The notes beneath the pieces were generated by a model. That model worked only from the letters and a program-made list of their open reading frames with translations. It did not search any database and was not told the origin of the DNA. From positions 128,867 through 192,866 of the forward strand of contig NZ_JBKDZH010000033.1 of assembly GCF_047971185.1 (NCBI RefSeq): a DNA stretch of 64,000 bases, written 5' to 3'. Below, piece after piece: positions 9,159-17,240 of this stretch. This DNA is from Kluyvera sp047971185 (GTDB lineage Bacteria; Pseudomonadota; Gammaproteobacteria; Enterobacterales; Enterobacteriaceae). The translations under genes and the position numbers were made by a program. Each line of letters begins with the position of its first letter. The first letter of the stretch is position 1.

Positions 9159-9818
9159 ATGCTGGATTTTGCTAAAGCACAACGTATCAGTTTGACACAA
9201 CAAGTTGAGAATAATATCAAGAATGCACTTATCGTCGGCGCATTAAAACCCGGCGCACGATTAGTGACGCGTGAAATTGCCGTGAATCAGGGCATCAGCA
9301 TTACGCCAGTACGCGAAGCGTTGCTGCGGCTGGTTTCCTGTGGCGCGCTACGGGCGGCACCGGCGCAGGCGTTTTTGGTTCCGGCGTTAACCGATTCAGA
9401 CTATCAGGAAATAACGAAGATACGCAAAAGTCTTGAAGGAATGGCGACCGCCGAGGCATCCGAAAACATAACCACAGAAAAGTTACGTGAACTTCATCGC
9501 CTGTTTACATTATTCTGTGAGGCGAAGGCGAGCGGCGATATCACCCAAATGCTGAAAGCAAACTATCAGTTTCGTTTTCGAATATATGAATACGCGGAAA
9601 TGCCCACATTAATGATTATGATCGAACATTTATGGGTTCGCGTGGGCCCCAGTTTCCATTATTTATATTTGAATGCGACAGAATCGATTCAGCAAGAAAA
9701 TTTATATCAACAATTACTTTCGGTGCTGGAGAAAAAAGAATCAGCAACCAGTTATACCGTGATGTCGCAGATTGTTGATGAATCAATGGGGGTTTTACAG
9801 CGCCAGTACCGCTACTAA
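9159..9818 (+). CDS. mcbR: GntR/FadR-type regulator McbR (YncC)
   Basis: 219 residues; the N-terminal winged helix (about 10-75) contains RISLTQQVENNIKNALIVG and SITPVREALLRLVS, matching E. coli McbR (221 residues); a helical FCD ligand domain follows. In E. coli McbR represses mcbA and affects colanic acid and biofilm. The C-terminal half is noticeably more AT-rich and less conserved than the neighbours. The upstream gap 8983-9158 is AT-rich with no ORF and should hold its promoter. It converges on pqqU across a strong hairpin. Confidence 0.88.
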   Translation: MLDFAKAQRISLTQQVENNIKNALIVGALKPGARLVTREIAVNQGISITPVREALLRLVSCGALRAAPAQAFLVPALTDSDYQEITKIRKSLEGMATAEASENITTEKLRELHRLFTLFCEAKASGDITQMLKANYQFRFRIYEYAEMPTLMIMIEHLWVRVGPSFHYLYLNATESIQQENLYQQLLSVLEKKESATSYTVMSQIVDESMGVLQRQYRY

Positions 9819-9834
9819 CGATGAAACGATAAAT

Positions 9835-9860
9835 ACGTTTCCGGGTTTCCCCGGAAACGT
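9835..9860. terminator. Bidirectional terminator between mcbR and pqqU
   Basis: Perfect 11-bp arms ACGTTTCCGGG and CCCGGAAACGT with a four-base loop, followed after a few bases by CTTTTTATT on the plus strand. It lies between the converging stops at 9818 and 9870. Confidence 0.75.
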
Positions 9861-9869
9861 GCGGACTTT

Positions 9870-11981
9870 TTATTCAAAACGCCACGCAATATTTACGCCA
9901 ACGCCGTAGTTACGTCCCGGCGCCGGTTCGTAATAACGGCCGTTGGACTCGTTAACGATAACGGAACCGACATACTGGCGGTCGAACAGGTTGTCAACGC
10001 GACCAAAGACATCGAGATTCCAGTTACCGATATCGAATTTGTAGCCGGTGTTCACGCCGACGACCGTCCACGACGGCGCGCGGGCGGTGTTCTCATCGTT
10101 GGCCATGATATCGCTCATGTAGCGCACGTCGGCCCCGGCATACCAGCCGCTTTCCGGCTCATAGCCCAGCGAGGCAAAGCCCATATTGCGGGCAATTCCC
10201 GGGATCCGATTGCCGTTACAGCTGGCGTCATCGCAGACGTTGGTGCGGTAGGTGGCATCAAGCCAGGTCCAGGCCGCTTTGGCGCGCCAGTTCTCAGCAA
10301 GCTGCTGATCTAAAGACAGTTCAGCCCCCTGACGACGGGTTTTGCCCGCGTTTTTGTAGCTGGTGCGCCCGCCGCTGCTGCTGTCGGTGACAATCTCATT
10401 ATCGGTATCGGTCTGGAATAGCGCTGCGGTTAGCAGGCCATTGCCAATGCGCGTTTTGCTACCGATTTCCACCGTGTCGTTGGTCGACGGTTGCAGGGCA
10501 AAGTTCAGGCCGCTGCGGTTGTCGGAACGGTAGGACAGCTCGTTGATGGTCGGGGTTTCAAAGCCGCGACCGGCCGAGAGATAGACGTTCCACGCGTCGG
10601 TGACCGCGTACTTTAACGATCCAGCCGGTAACCATTTGTGGTAGCTGGCGTCGCCGCTATCGTCGCCGTTTTTCGCGGTAACGTAATGGTCGTTGGAGTC
10701 AAACCAGACGGAGCTGTAGCGTATGCCTGCATCAAGAGTGAGCTTCTCCGTTAGCTGCCACTGGGTTTGCAGGTAGGGGTCAACGTTCCACATCAGGTTG
10801 CGTTCGTTGCGGCGCAGGTTGCCTTTCTCGCCATACACCGGCGTCGTGCCGTCCATCCTGAAGTTTTCGTAACCGCGGCGCTTCTCGCTCATGTTTTCGT
10901 AGTTCAGCCCGGTGGTGAAGCTCACCGGTACCAGCAGTTCGCCGCGATGGGTCCAGCGGGTATCAATACCCTGATAGTGACGATCGAGATCGATCACGCC
11001 GCCCGCGTGGGTCGGGTTCAGCTGCGGCGCGCGCGGGATTGACTGGTACTGGGTGGTCTGGCGCTCACCGGCGTACATCATCACGCTCAGATCGTCCTGT
11101 TCACTCAGCTGGCGCTCATAGCGCAGGCCGGCCTGGGTCTGCTTCACGCTTTTACGCGTGTTGTACTGCTCGCCGCGCGGCGACTGCTCGCGGTGCTGAT
11201 GCAGTTCATCGTAATCCAGGCCGCCCGGGTCGTTGGCTTTGATGTCAACGCTGTTAAACAGCAGGGTTAGCTTGCTGACGTCGTTGATCCGCACGCCGAG
11301 TTTCGCGTTGGCGAGGTTCTTACGCGCCGCGCTGTGATCGCGATAGCCGCTGGTGATGAATCGATTCGTCGACACGGTGTAATCCACGTCGCCCGCGTGG
11401 GTGCCGTCGCCGACCGCGCCGCTGGCCTTCATGCCATAGTGCCAGGTGCCGTAGCTGCCGTAGTAGCTGCTGGCCTCCAGGGTGGTGGGCTGTTTGCCGC
11501 TTTCGGTGGTGACGTTAACCACGCCGCCGGACGAGTTTCCATACAGCGCGGAGAAGGGGCCGCGCAGCACGTCAATATGGTCCACGCTGCCGATATCAAT
11601 GTTCGACGTTTGGCCCTGGCCATCCGGCATGGTGGAAGGGATGCCGTCAACGTACATACGGATGCCGCGCACGCCATAGGTCGAACGTGAACCAAAACCG
11701 CGAATCGACAGCTGCAGATCCTGAGCGTAGTTCTGGCGGTTCTGAATTTGTAAACCCGGAACTGCGCCGAGCGACTCCGACAAATTGACGCGCGGCGCGG
11801 CGTGGCGCATCTCCTCGCCGTTAACCACGCTTACCGCGGCGGGGGTATCCAGTTCGGAAACGGTCTGAGGAGCGGCGGTCACAATCAACGTTTGTTCGTC
11901 GGCGGCCGAGGAAAACGGAGAAAAAGCCAGCGGCAACAGCAGCATAGGCAGCGTCGCCGAGCGCACGGAAATGATTTTCAT
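9870..11981 (-). CDS. pqqU: TonB-dependent outer-membrane receptor PqqU (YncD)
   Basis: 703 residues, close to E. coli YncD (700), recently shown to import the cofactor pyrroloquinoline quinone and so named PqqU. Signal peptide ends near SSA-ADEQ. A TonB box-like segment is TLIVTAAPQTVSELDTPAAV. The plug domain follows (RGFGSRSTYGVRGIRMYVDGIP in part; LRGPFSALYGNSSGGVVNVTT in part), then a 22-strand barrel ending in Phe (VGVNIAWRFE, with the terminal WRF aromatic). Same neighbourhood as E. coli and Salmonella (yncC-yncD-yncE). The 256-base gap to yncE is AT-rich and holds both promoters. Confidence 0.95.
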   Translation of the reverse strand: MKIISVRSATLPMLLLPLAFSPFSSAADEQTLIVTAAPQTVSELDTPAAVSVVNGEEMRHAAPRVNLSESLGAVPGLQIQNRQNYAQDLQLSIRGFGSRSTYGVRGIRMYVDGIPSTMPDGQGQTSNIDIGSVDHIDVLRGPFSALYGNSSGGVVNVTTESGKQPTTLEASSYYGSYGTWHYGMKASGAVGDGTHAGDVDYTVSTNRFITSGYRDHSAARKNLANAKLGVRINDVSKLTLLFNSVDIKANDPGGLDYDELHQHREQSPRGEQYNTRKSVKQTQAGLRYERQLSEQDDLSVMMYAGERQTTQYQSIPRAPQLNPTHAGGVIDLDRHYQGIDTRWTHRGELLVPVSFTTGLNYENMSEKRRGYENFRMDGTTPVYGEKGNLRRNERNLMWNVDPYLQTQWQLTEKLTLDAGIRYSSVWFDSNDHYVTAKNGDDSGDASYHKWLPAGSLKYAVTDAWNVYLSAGRGFETPTINELSYRSDNRSGLNFALQPSTNDTVEIGSKTRIGNGLLTAALFQTDTDNEIVTDSSSGGRTSYKNAGKTRRQGAELSLDQQLAENWRAKAAWTWLDATYRTNVCDDASCNGNRIPGIARNMGFASLGYEPESGWYAGADVRYMSDIMANDENTARAPSWTVVGVNTGYKFDIGNWNLDVFGRVDNLFDRQYVGSVIVNESNGRYYEPAPGRNYGVGVNIAWRFE

Positions 11982-12136
11982 GAAAAACTCGCAAAATGTA
12001 CCAAATGGAACAGACCTGAATAGAGTAATACTTTTGTAAATATATTGAAAACTTTAGCAGCATAAATGGTTAATTTCAGGTGAGATAATCGAAACTATTT
12101 GGCTGGCCGGAGAAAGAAAAGCTCCACTTTACATGA

Positions 12137-12155
12137 ATTAATGATTACTATTCGC
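12137..12155 (+). promoter_or_regulatory. Possible Fur box upstream of yncE
   Basis: ATTAATGATTACTATTCGC matches the 19-bp Fur consensus GATAATGATAATCATTATC at 12 positions by hand alignment. E. coli yncE is known to be repressed by iron through Fur, which supports the reading. It lies 83 bases before the yncE start. Confidence 0.5.
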
Positions 12156-12237
12156 ATCTACAAAACGTAGCGCCATGACGCTGCGAAGGCAGAAGCCATG
12201 TGAGCAGAAACAATTAAGTTCATCAAAGGGAGTCGTC

Positions 12238-13302
12238 ATGTCATTACGTCAATTGTCCGCACCGCGCCTGCGCCGTTCTCTGTTGTTGAGTGCTTTACTG
12301 CTGGCGGGTAGCTTTAGCGCGCAGGCCGCAGATGAAATGCTGCGCAAAGCGGTCGGTAAAGGGGCATATGAAATGGCCTACAGCCAGCAGGAAAATGCGC
12401 TCTGGCTGGCCACCTCACAGAGTCGTAAAACCGATAAGGGCGGCGTCGTGTATCGACTGGACCCCACTACGCTGGAAGTGACCCAAACGATCCATAACGA
12501 TCTCAAACCGTTTGGCGCGACGCTGAATGCGCAGACGCAGACTCTGTGGTTCGGCAATACCATCAACGGCGCGGTCACCGCGATTGATGCCAAAACCGGC
12601 GACGTGAAAGGGCGCCTGGTGCTGGACGGACGCCAGCGTAGTGAAACGGTAAAACCGCTGCAGCCGCGCCAGCTGGCGGTCAACGAGAAGACCAATACCG
12701 TTTATATTACCGGCATCGGTAAAGACGGCAGCGCCGTGTGGGTGGTTGATGGCGATAAAATTGCGCTGAAAACCACCATTGAAGGCACCGGCAGCTTCGG
12801 CACCGGGCTGGCGGTTGACGCAGAGAAACAGCGTCTGTACGTCACCAACGCCGACGGTGAGCTGGTGACCATTGATACCGCGAGCAACAAAATCATCAAC
12901 CGTCAGAAATTGCAGGACGACGGTAAAGAGCACTTCTATATTAACCTGAGCCTGGATACTGCCGGCCAGCGCGCGTTCATTACCGACTCGAAACAGCCTG
13001 AGCTGCTGGTGGTGAGCCTGAAGGACGGTAAGGTGCTGTCGAAGGTCGATACCAAAGAAGCGCTGGCGGTGCTGTTCAACCCGGCGCGTAACGAAGTCTA
13101 CGTGACCCAGCGTAAAGCGGGTACCGTGACGGTCATCGACGCGAAAGAGTATAAGGTGACTAAAACCATTCAGACCCCGACCTTCCCGAACAGCCTGGCG
13201 CTGTCCGCCGACGGCAAAACGCTGTTTGTCAGCGTGAAGCAGGAGTCTACCCGTCAGAAAGAGGCGACGGCACCGGATGACGTGATCCGTATTGCGCTGT
13301 AA
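12238..13302 (+). CDS. yncE: Periplasmic beta-propeller protein YncE
   Basis: 354 residues from ATG 12238 (site aagggagtcgtc-ATG); an upstream in-frame ATG at 12175 lacks one and would spoil the signal peptide. The N-terminus has a signal sequence cut near SAQA-ADEML. Seven YVTN-type repeats follow (for example NTVYITGIG, QRLYVTNADGELVTIDTAS, NEVYVTQRKAGTVTVIDAK, KTLFVSVK). E. coli YncE is a single-stranded-DNA-binding, Fur-repressed periplasmic seven-bladed propeller of unknown role. It is divergent from pqqU, as in E. coli, so a link with cofactor or iron uptake is possible. Confidence 0.95.
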   Translation: MSLRQLSAPRLRRSLLLSALLLAGSFSAQAADEMLRKAVGKGAYEMAYSQQENALWLATSQSRKTDKGGVVYRLDPTTLEVTQTIHNDLKPFGATLNAQTQTLWFGNTINGAVTAIDAKTGDVKGRLVLDGRQRSETVKPLQPRQLAVNEKTNTVYITGIGKDGSAVWVVDGDKIALKTTIEGTGSFGTGLAVDAEKQRLYVTNADGELVTIDTASNKIINRQKLQDDGKEHFYINLSLDTAGQRAFITDSKQPELLVVSLKDGKVLSKVDTKEALAVLFNPARNEVYVTQRKAGTVTVIDAKEYKVTKTIQTPTFPNSLALSADGKTLFVSVKQESTRQKEATAPDDVIRIAL

Positions 13303-13310
13303 TCTCCGCC

Positions 13311-13335
13311 ACGGGAGGCGCTCGACGCCTCCCGT
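13311..13335 (+). terminator. Hairpin after yncE
   Basis: Perfect 10-bp arms ACGGGAGGCG and CGCCTCCCGT with a five-base loop, eight bases after the yncE stop. There is no T-run, so it may be a weak terminator or a 3'-end stabiliser. Confidence 0.5.
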
Positions 13336-13445
13336 AACGCCTTAATATACCTTCTGTTACATCCCGCTGATTCCATTTCGCGCCGCCCGGCCTACAATGC
13401 TCGCACTTAAACCCACTTTGCGTGGGGACAATCAACGGAGAAACC

Positions 13446-13667
13446 ATGAAAAAGTCTTTATACGCTCTGTGTGCAGGTCTGATGGTACTGGCGCTGGCGG
13501 GCTGCACCACCAATTACGTGATGACCACCAAAAGCGGGCAAACGATTGTGACCCACGGTAAACCGCAGCTGGATAAAGAGACCGGCATGACCAGCTATAC
13601 CGATCAGGACGGCAACGCGCGTGAAATCAACAGCAACGACGTCGCACAGCTGGTTGAAGATAACTGA
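13446..13667 (+). CDS. Small YgdI/YgdR-family lipoprotein
   Basis: 73 residues from ATG 13446 (site cggagaaacc-ATG). Lipoprotein signal with lipobox LAGC (Cys at residue 21), then the YgdI/YgdR/DUF903 SH3-like domain (YVMTTKSGQTIVTHGKPQLD, MTSYTDQDGNAREINSNDV). Residue +2 after Cys is Thr, so it is probably sent to the outer membrane. Paralogues YgdI and YgdR exist in E. coli; this copy is in a different place. Function unknown. Confidence 0.9.
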   Translation: MKKSLYALCAGLMVLALAGCTTNYVMTTKSGQTIVTHGKPQLDKETGMTSYTDQDGNAREINSNDVAQLVEDN

Positions 13668-13677
13668 TTACGCCGAC

Positions 13678-14586
13678 TCAGCGGCCGCGCTTACGATACT
13701 CGCCCGGTGACATGCCGAACCGCTGCTTGAAGGCGGTAGAGAAGTGGCTGTGGTCGCTGAACCCCCAGCGATAGCCGATTCCGGCAAGCTTTTCATCGTC
13801 GCGCGCGTTCAGCAGCGCCTGGGCGCAGAGATCTAAACGGCGATTTTTGATGTACTGCGCCACCACCAGACCTTTATCGGCAAACAGTCGGTACAGGCTC
13901 CTGACCGACATCCCCGTTTCGCTGGCCAGCCATTCCGGGCGCAGATATTCTTCCTGGATCGCCTCGTCGATCAATACCATGATTTTTTGATACTGCTTTT
14001 CGCGCCGCGACGGCTGGGCATCCTGTTGATGCAGCATCGGGCGCAGCAGACAGACCATCGCGTCAAGGGCCGCTTCGCTTTCGCTCGCCGAAAGCTGCGG
14101 GCTGCTCATGCTCTCGTGCAGCAGACGCTGGCTGAGCTGCACCATCGGCAGTGAACGCTCCAGGCGGGTGGCGATGCGAATTGCGCTGCCGCGCAGCTGG
14201 TTTTCCAACAGCTGGCGGGGAAGCAGTAGCGAGACCTGACGCGACGTTTGCTGCCACAGAAGTGAACACGGGCGCGAGGCGTCAATCAGCGTCATATCGC
14301 CGCTTTGTAGCCGTACCTGACGCTCGTCCTGCTCAATACTGACCTCGCCGGAGAGCTGAAAGACGGTATAGAACCAGGCATCGTTATCGCTGCGAATTTC
14401 CTCGCGCGTGCGGTACAGATTAACGTTCCCGGTGGTGACGGTGCTGAGCTTCAGGCTACCCGCATAGCTGGTATCAATTTCGCCGTGGAAATCGCCCTCC
14501 AGCGGTCGCGCGGCAAACTGCCCGCAGACCTGGTTAATCTTCGCCAGCCAGTCATGGTATTTCTCACCGCCGTTTACCGCCGCCAT
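13678..14586 (-). CDS. feaR: AraC-family activator FeaR of aromatic amine catabolism
   Basis: 302 residues from ATG 14586 (MAAVNGGEKYHDWLAKINQVCG), which aligns with the E. coli FeaR start; an upstream in-frame ATG at 14601 would add five residues. The N-terminal sensor domain contains YTVFQLSGEVSIEQDERQV; the C-terminal AraC/XylS domain (about 200-300) has ETGMSVRSLYRLFADKGL and GFSDHSHFSTAFKQRFGMSPGEYR. In E. coli it activates feaB and tynA in response to amine-derived aldehydes. Divergent from feaB, with a matching binding motif in the gap and before tynA. Confidence 0.94.
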   Translation of the reverse strand: MAAVNGGEKYHDWLAKINQVCGQFAARPLEGDFHGEIDTSYAGSLKLSTVTTGNVNLYRTREEIRSDNDAWFYTVFQLSGEVSIEQDERQVRLQSGDMTLIDASRPCSLLWQQTSRQVSLLLPRQLLENQLRGSAIRIATRLERSLPMVQLSQRLLHESMSSPQLSASESEAALDAMVCLLRPMLHQQDAQPSRREKQYQKIMVLIDEAIQEEYLRPEWLASETGMSVRSLYRLFADKGLVVAQYIKNRRLDLCAQALLNARDDEKLAGIGYRWGFSDHSHFSTAFKQRFGMSPGEYRKRGR

Positions 14587-14743
14587 ACGCCATCTCTGCA
14601 ATCAAAATGTGTGGTTATTGTTGCATTTATGTTTCTTTGCACAAGGCCGGGAGCGGGAATATACGAAAGAACTATTACCTGCAACACACTTCTGCTCACC
14701 CAATCTGCTTAATTGCGGCATCTGTCACAGCCGCAACAGCGAA

Positions 14744-14759
14744 TGTCACAGAGACAAAA
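14744..14759 (+). promoter_or_regulatory. Candidate FeaR site before feaB
   Basis: TGTCACAGAGACAAAA fits the reported E. coli FeaR motif TGNCA-N8-AAA and lies 61 bases before the feaB start. A second TGTCACAG begins 21 bases upstream (14723), a spacing of two helical turns. Confidence 0.5.
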
Positions 14760-14819
14760 GCGGCTTCCCCAGACCCGCCGTAGACTGAAGTGACTCACCG
14801 CGAAGAATAAGGAGACGAT

Positions 14820-16319
14820 ATGTCCTCAGCACAGGTTGCGCTGCTCGCCAGCGTGCAGCAGTTTTTAGACCGTCAGCATGGCCTGTTTATTGATGGCGCG
14901 CAGCAGGCGGCGCAGAGTGAAAAACGTCTCACCGTCTGGGATCCGGCCACCGGCAGGGCGATTGCGTCTACCGCCGATGCTAACGCGGCGGACGTCGACC
15001 GCGCGGTGATGTCCGCCTGGCGCGCGTTTGTCTCTCGCTGCTGGGCCGGACGCGCGCCTGCCGAGCGCGAACGTATTCTGCTGCGCTTTGCCGACCTGGT
15101 GGAGCGACATGGCGAAGAGCTGGCCCAGCTGGAAACGCTGGAGCAGGGCAAATCGATTAACATTTCCCGCGCTTTCGAAGTGGGCTGTACTCTGAACTGG
15201 ATGCGCTACACCGCAGGGCTGACCACCAAGGTCAGCGGCCGCACCCTCGAGGTGTCGATACCGTTCCCGCAGGGCGCGCGCTATCAGGCGTGGACTAAAA
15301 AGGAACCGGTCGGCGTGGTCGCGGGGATCGTGCCGTGGAACTTCCCGCTGATGATCGGCATGTGGAAGGTGATGCCTGCGCTGGCCGCCGGTTGCTCCAT
15401 CGTGATTAAACCGTCCGAAACCACGCCGCTGACCCTGCTGCGGGTGGCCGAGCTGGCCGTGGAGGCGGGCGTGCCGGAAGGGGTCTTCAACGTCGTGACC
15501 GGCAGCGGCGCGGAGTGCGGTGCGGCGTTAACGGCACACCCGCAGGTGGCGAAGGTGAGCTTCACCGGCTCTACCGCTACCGGCAAACAGATTGCCCGCG
15601 TTGCCGCCGACCGTCTGACTCGCGTGACGCTGGAGCTGGGCGGTAAAAACCCAGCGATCGTGCTGAAAGACGCCGACCCGGCGTGGGTAATTGAAGGGCT
15701 GATGACCGGCAGTTTCCTTAACCAGGGGCAGGTGTGCGCGGCCAGTTCGCGGATCTATATTGAAGCACCGCTGTTCGACACGCTGGCCAGCGGCTTTGAG
15801 CAGGCGGTGAAATCGCTTCAGGTGGGGCCGGGGATGCTCGAAACCACGCAGATTAACCCGGTGGTGTCTCAGGCACACTGCGCGAAAGTGGCGGCCTATC
15901 TGGACGAGGCTCGCCAGCACAATGCGGAGCTGATTAGCGGCAACGTCGGCCCGGATGCGCAGGGTTTCTACATTCCGCCGACGCTGGTCATCAACCCAGA
16001 CCCTAAGCTACGCTTAACCCGCGAAGAGGTGTTTGGCCCGGTGGTGAATCTGGTGCGCGTCAGCGACGGCGAAGAGGCCCTGCGGCTGGCCAACGACAGC
16101 GACTTTGGCCTCACCGCCAGCGTCTGGACCCGCGATCTGACCCAGGCGCTGAGCTATACCGACCGACTGCAGGCCGGTACGGTATGGGTCAACAGCCATA
16201 CGTTGATTGATGCCAACCTGCCGTTTGGCGGCATGAAGCAGTCGGGAACCGGGCGTGATTTCGGACCGGACTGGCTGAACGACTGGTGCGAAACCAAGTC
16301 GGTGTGCGTGCGTTACTAG
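14820..16319 (+). CDS. feaB: Phenylacetaldehyde dehydrogenase
   Basis: 499 residues, as in E. coli FeaB; site aataaggagacgat-ATG. Aldehyde dehydrogenase family: NAD-binding Rossmann fold with VPWNFPLMIGMWK and FTGSTATGKQ, general base Glu at 272 in LELGGKNPA, and nucleophile Cys at 306 in QGQVCAASSR. It oxidises phenylacetaldehyde (and 4-hydroxyphenylacetaldehyde), the TynA product, to phenylacetate that PaaK then activates. In E. coli tynA is next to feaB; here five kilobases of unrelated genes separate them. Confidence 0.95.
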   Translation: MSSAQVALLASVQQFLDRQHGLFIDGAQQAAQSEKRLTVWDPATGRAIASTADANAADVDRAVMSAWRAFVSRCWAGRAPAERERILLRFADLVERHGEELAQLETLEQGKSINISRAFEVGCTLNWMRYTAGLTTKVSGRTLEVSIPFPQGARYQAWTKKEPVGVVAGIVPWNFPLMIGMWKVMPALAAGCSIVIKPSETTPLTLLRVAELAVEAGVPEGVFNVVTGSGAECGAALTAHPQVAKVSFTGSTATGKQIARVAADRLTRVTLELGGKNPAIVLKDADPAWVIEGLMTGSFLNQGQVCAASSRIYIEAPLFDTLASGFEQAVKSLQVGPGMLETTQINPVVSQAHCAKVAAYLDEARQHNAELISGNVGPDAQGFYIPPTLVINPDPKLRLTREEVFGPVVNLVRVSDGEEALRLANDSDFGLTASVWTRDLTQALSYTDRLQAGTVWVNSHTLIDANLPFGGMKQSGTGRDFGPDWLNDWCETKSVCVRY

Positions 16320-16430
16320 CTGAGAACACGCCATCAGGCAACTAAGCGGGTTCTTGCGTGTGTGGTAGGGTGTTCTAAGTACGCAATATTGTGCCGTAAT
16401 AATATAAAGCGGTTACAAAAATCTACGGGC

Positions 16431-16464
16431 AAAAAAAGCCGCGAGCAGTTTTCTGCTTACGGCT
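16431..16464 (-). terminator. Rho-independent terminator of yebG
   Basis: Read on the minus strand: stem AGCCG/CGGCT plus AGCAG/CTGCT with a two-base internal mismatch, TTTT/AAAA loop, followed by seven T residues. It starts ten bases after the yebG stop. Confidence 0.75.
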
Positions 16465-16473
16465 ATCTGGAAT

Positions 16474-16791
16474 TCAGGCCGCTTTCACGGCTTTGATTTT
16501 TTTACTGCCAGCCGTATCAGGCTCTGGAACGTCGGCTGTGGTTGCGGAATCGCGTTCCGGGAGCTTGCTGGTGCGTAAAATATGCTGCACGGTTACTTTT
16601 TGCTCGGCCAGGTAAAGCCCAAGATCCTCCGCCTGGTTTTCATCCATCGACATTCCGCTTTGCAGCAGTAAATCGGTGAACGCTTCTGCCATGTCGAGCA
16701 GCCTGTCGTGAGCGTCAGCCTCTTTCTTACTGGCAAATGTCATTTTCTCTTCACCTTTTCTTACGACAACGTATTTTATTTCAACGGCCAT
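16474..16791 (-). CDS. yebG: YebG-family DNA-damage-inducible protein
   Basis: 105 residues against 96 in E. coli. The N-terminus MAVEIKYVVVRKGEEKMTF and SKKEADAHDRLLDMAEAF match YebG; LYLAEQKVTVQHILRTSKLP matches its middle; the tail is a longer, lysine-rich extension. YebG is an SOS-regulated small protein of unknown mechanism. A good LexA box lies 14-33 bases upstream of the start. In E. coli yebG is beside purT, far from feaB, so this is a relocated or additional copy in the insertion between feaB and tynA. Confidence 0.88.
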   Translation of the reverse strand: MAVEIKYVVVRKGEEKMTFASKKEADAHDRLLDMAEAFTDLLLQSGMSMDENQAEDLGLYLAEQKVTVQHILRTSKLPERDSATTADVPEPDTAGSKKIKAVKAA

Positions 16792-16804
16792 TATTTGCCC
16801 CTTG

Positions 16805-16824
16805 CACTGTGATTATATCCAGTA
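16805..16824 (-). promoter_or_regulatory. LexA box of yebG
   Basis: On the minus strand TACTGGATATAATCACAGTG, a CTG-N10-CAG SOS box with AT-rich spacer, nearly that recalled for the E. coli yebG promoter. It lies just upstream of the start, where bound LexA would block transcription. Confidence 0.8.
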
Positions 16825-16831
16825 TATCAAT

Positions 16832-17240
16832 TCTGGGGCTGTGTTGCAGCTAAAAAAGCGGGCGCTGCGAACGCACTGAACTTCGCCACAGCGTAACGTT
16901 GAGCTGGTGATGAAAAACGTGGGAGTCTGTGGTCTTGATGATATTCCGCTCTCGGTCGTGACGACGGTAATAAGAATAGTCAAATCTGCAAAAATGTAAT
17001 CTTTATAATTATTTATTTATAAATCCCTGAAATCTTGCGCATGCATTATTTGACGATATCATGCGTTTTTTTCGGCGAGGGCATCGGATAGCGCCAGACA
17101 GGACGTTGAGCAATGGCGGCTACGCTCACGGGAAGAGATTGCAGATGTGAATCGCTGGTCTATGCTCAGAAAATACAGGATCTGCCGATCGACTGGTTGC
17201 TTGAATAATAATGATAATTTCACATTACTCGGTGGTGGGT
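16832..17240. other. Non-coding gap before the MscS-like gene, with a possible gene remnant
   Basis: No convincing gene in about 400 bases. The part 16980-17080 is AT-rich and may hold a promoter. From about 17092 a plus-strand frame reads SARQDVEQWRLRSREEIADV and, after a one-base shift near 17176, continues as QDLPIDWLLE and two stop codons at about 17204. That pattern looks like the decayed 3' end of a gene, but no family was recognised. Confidence 0.35.
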
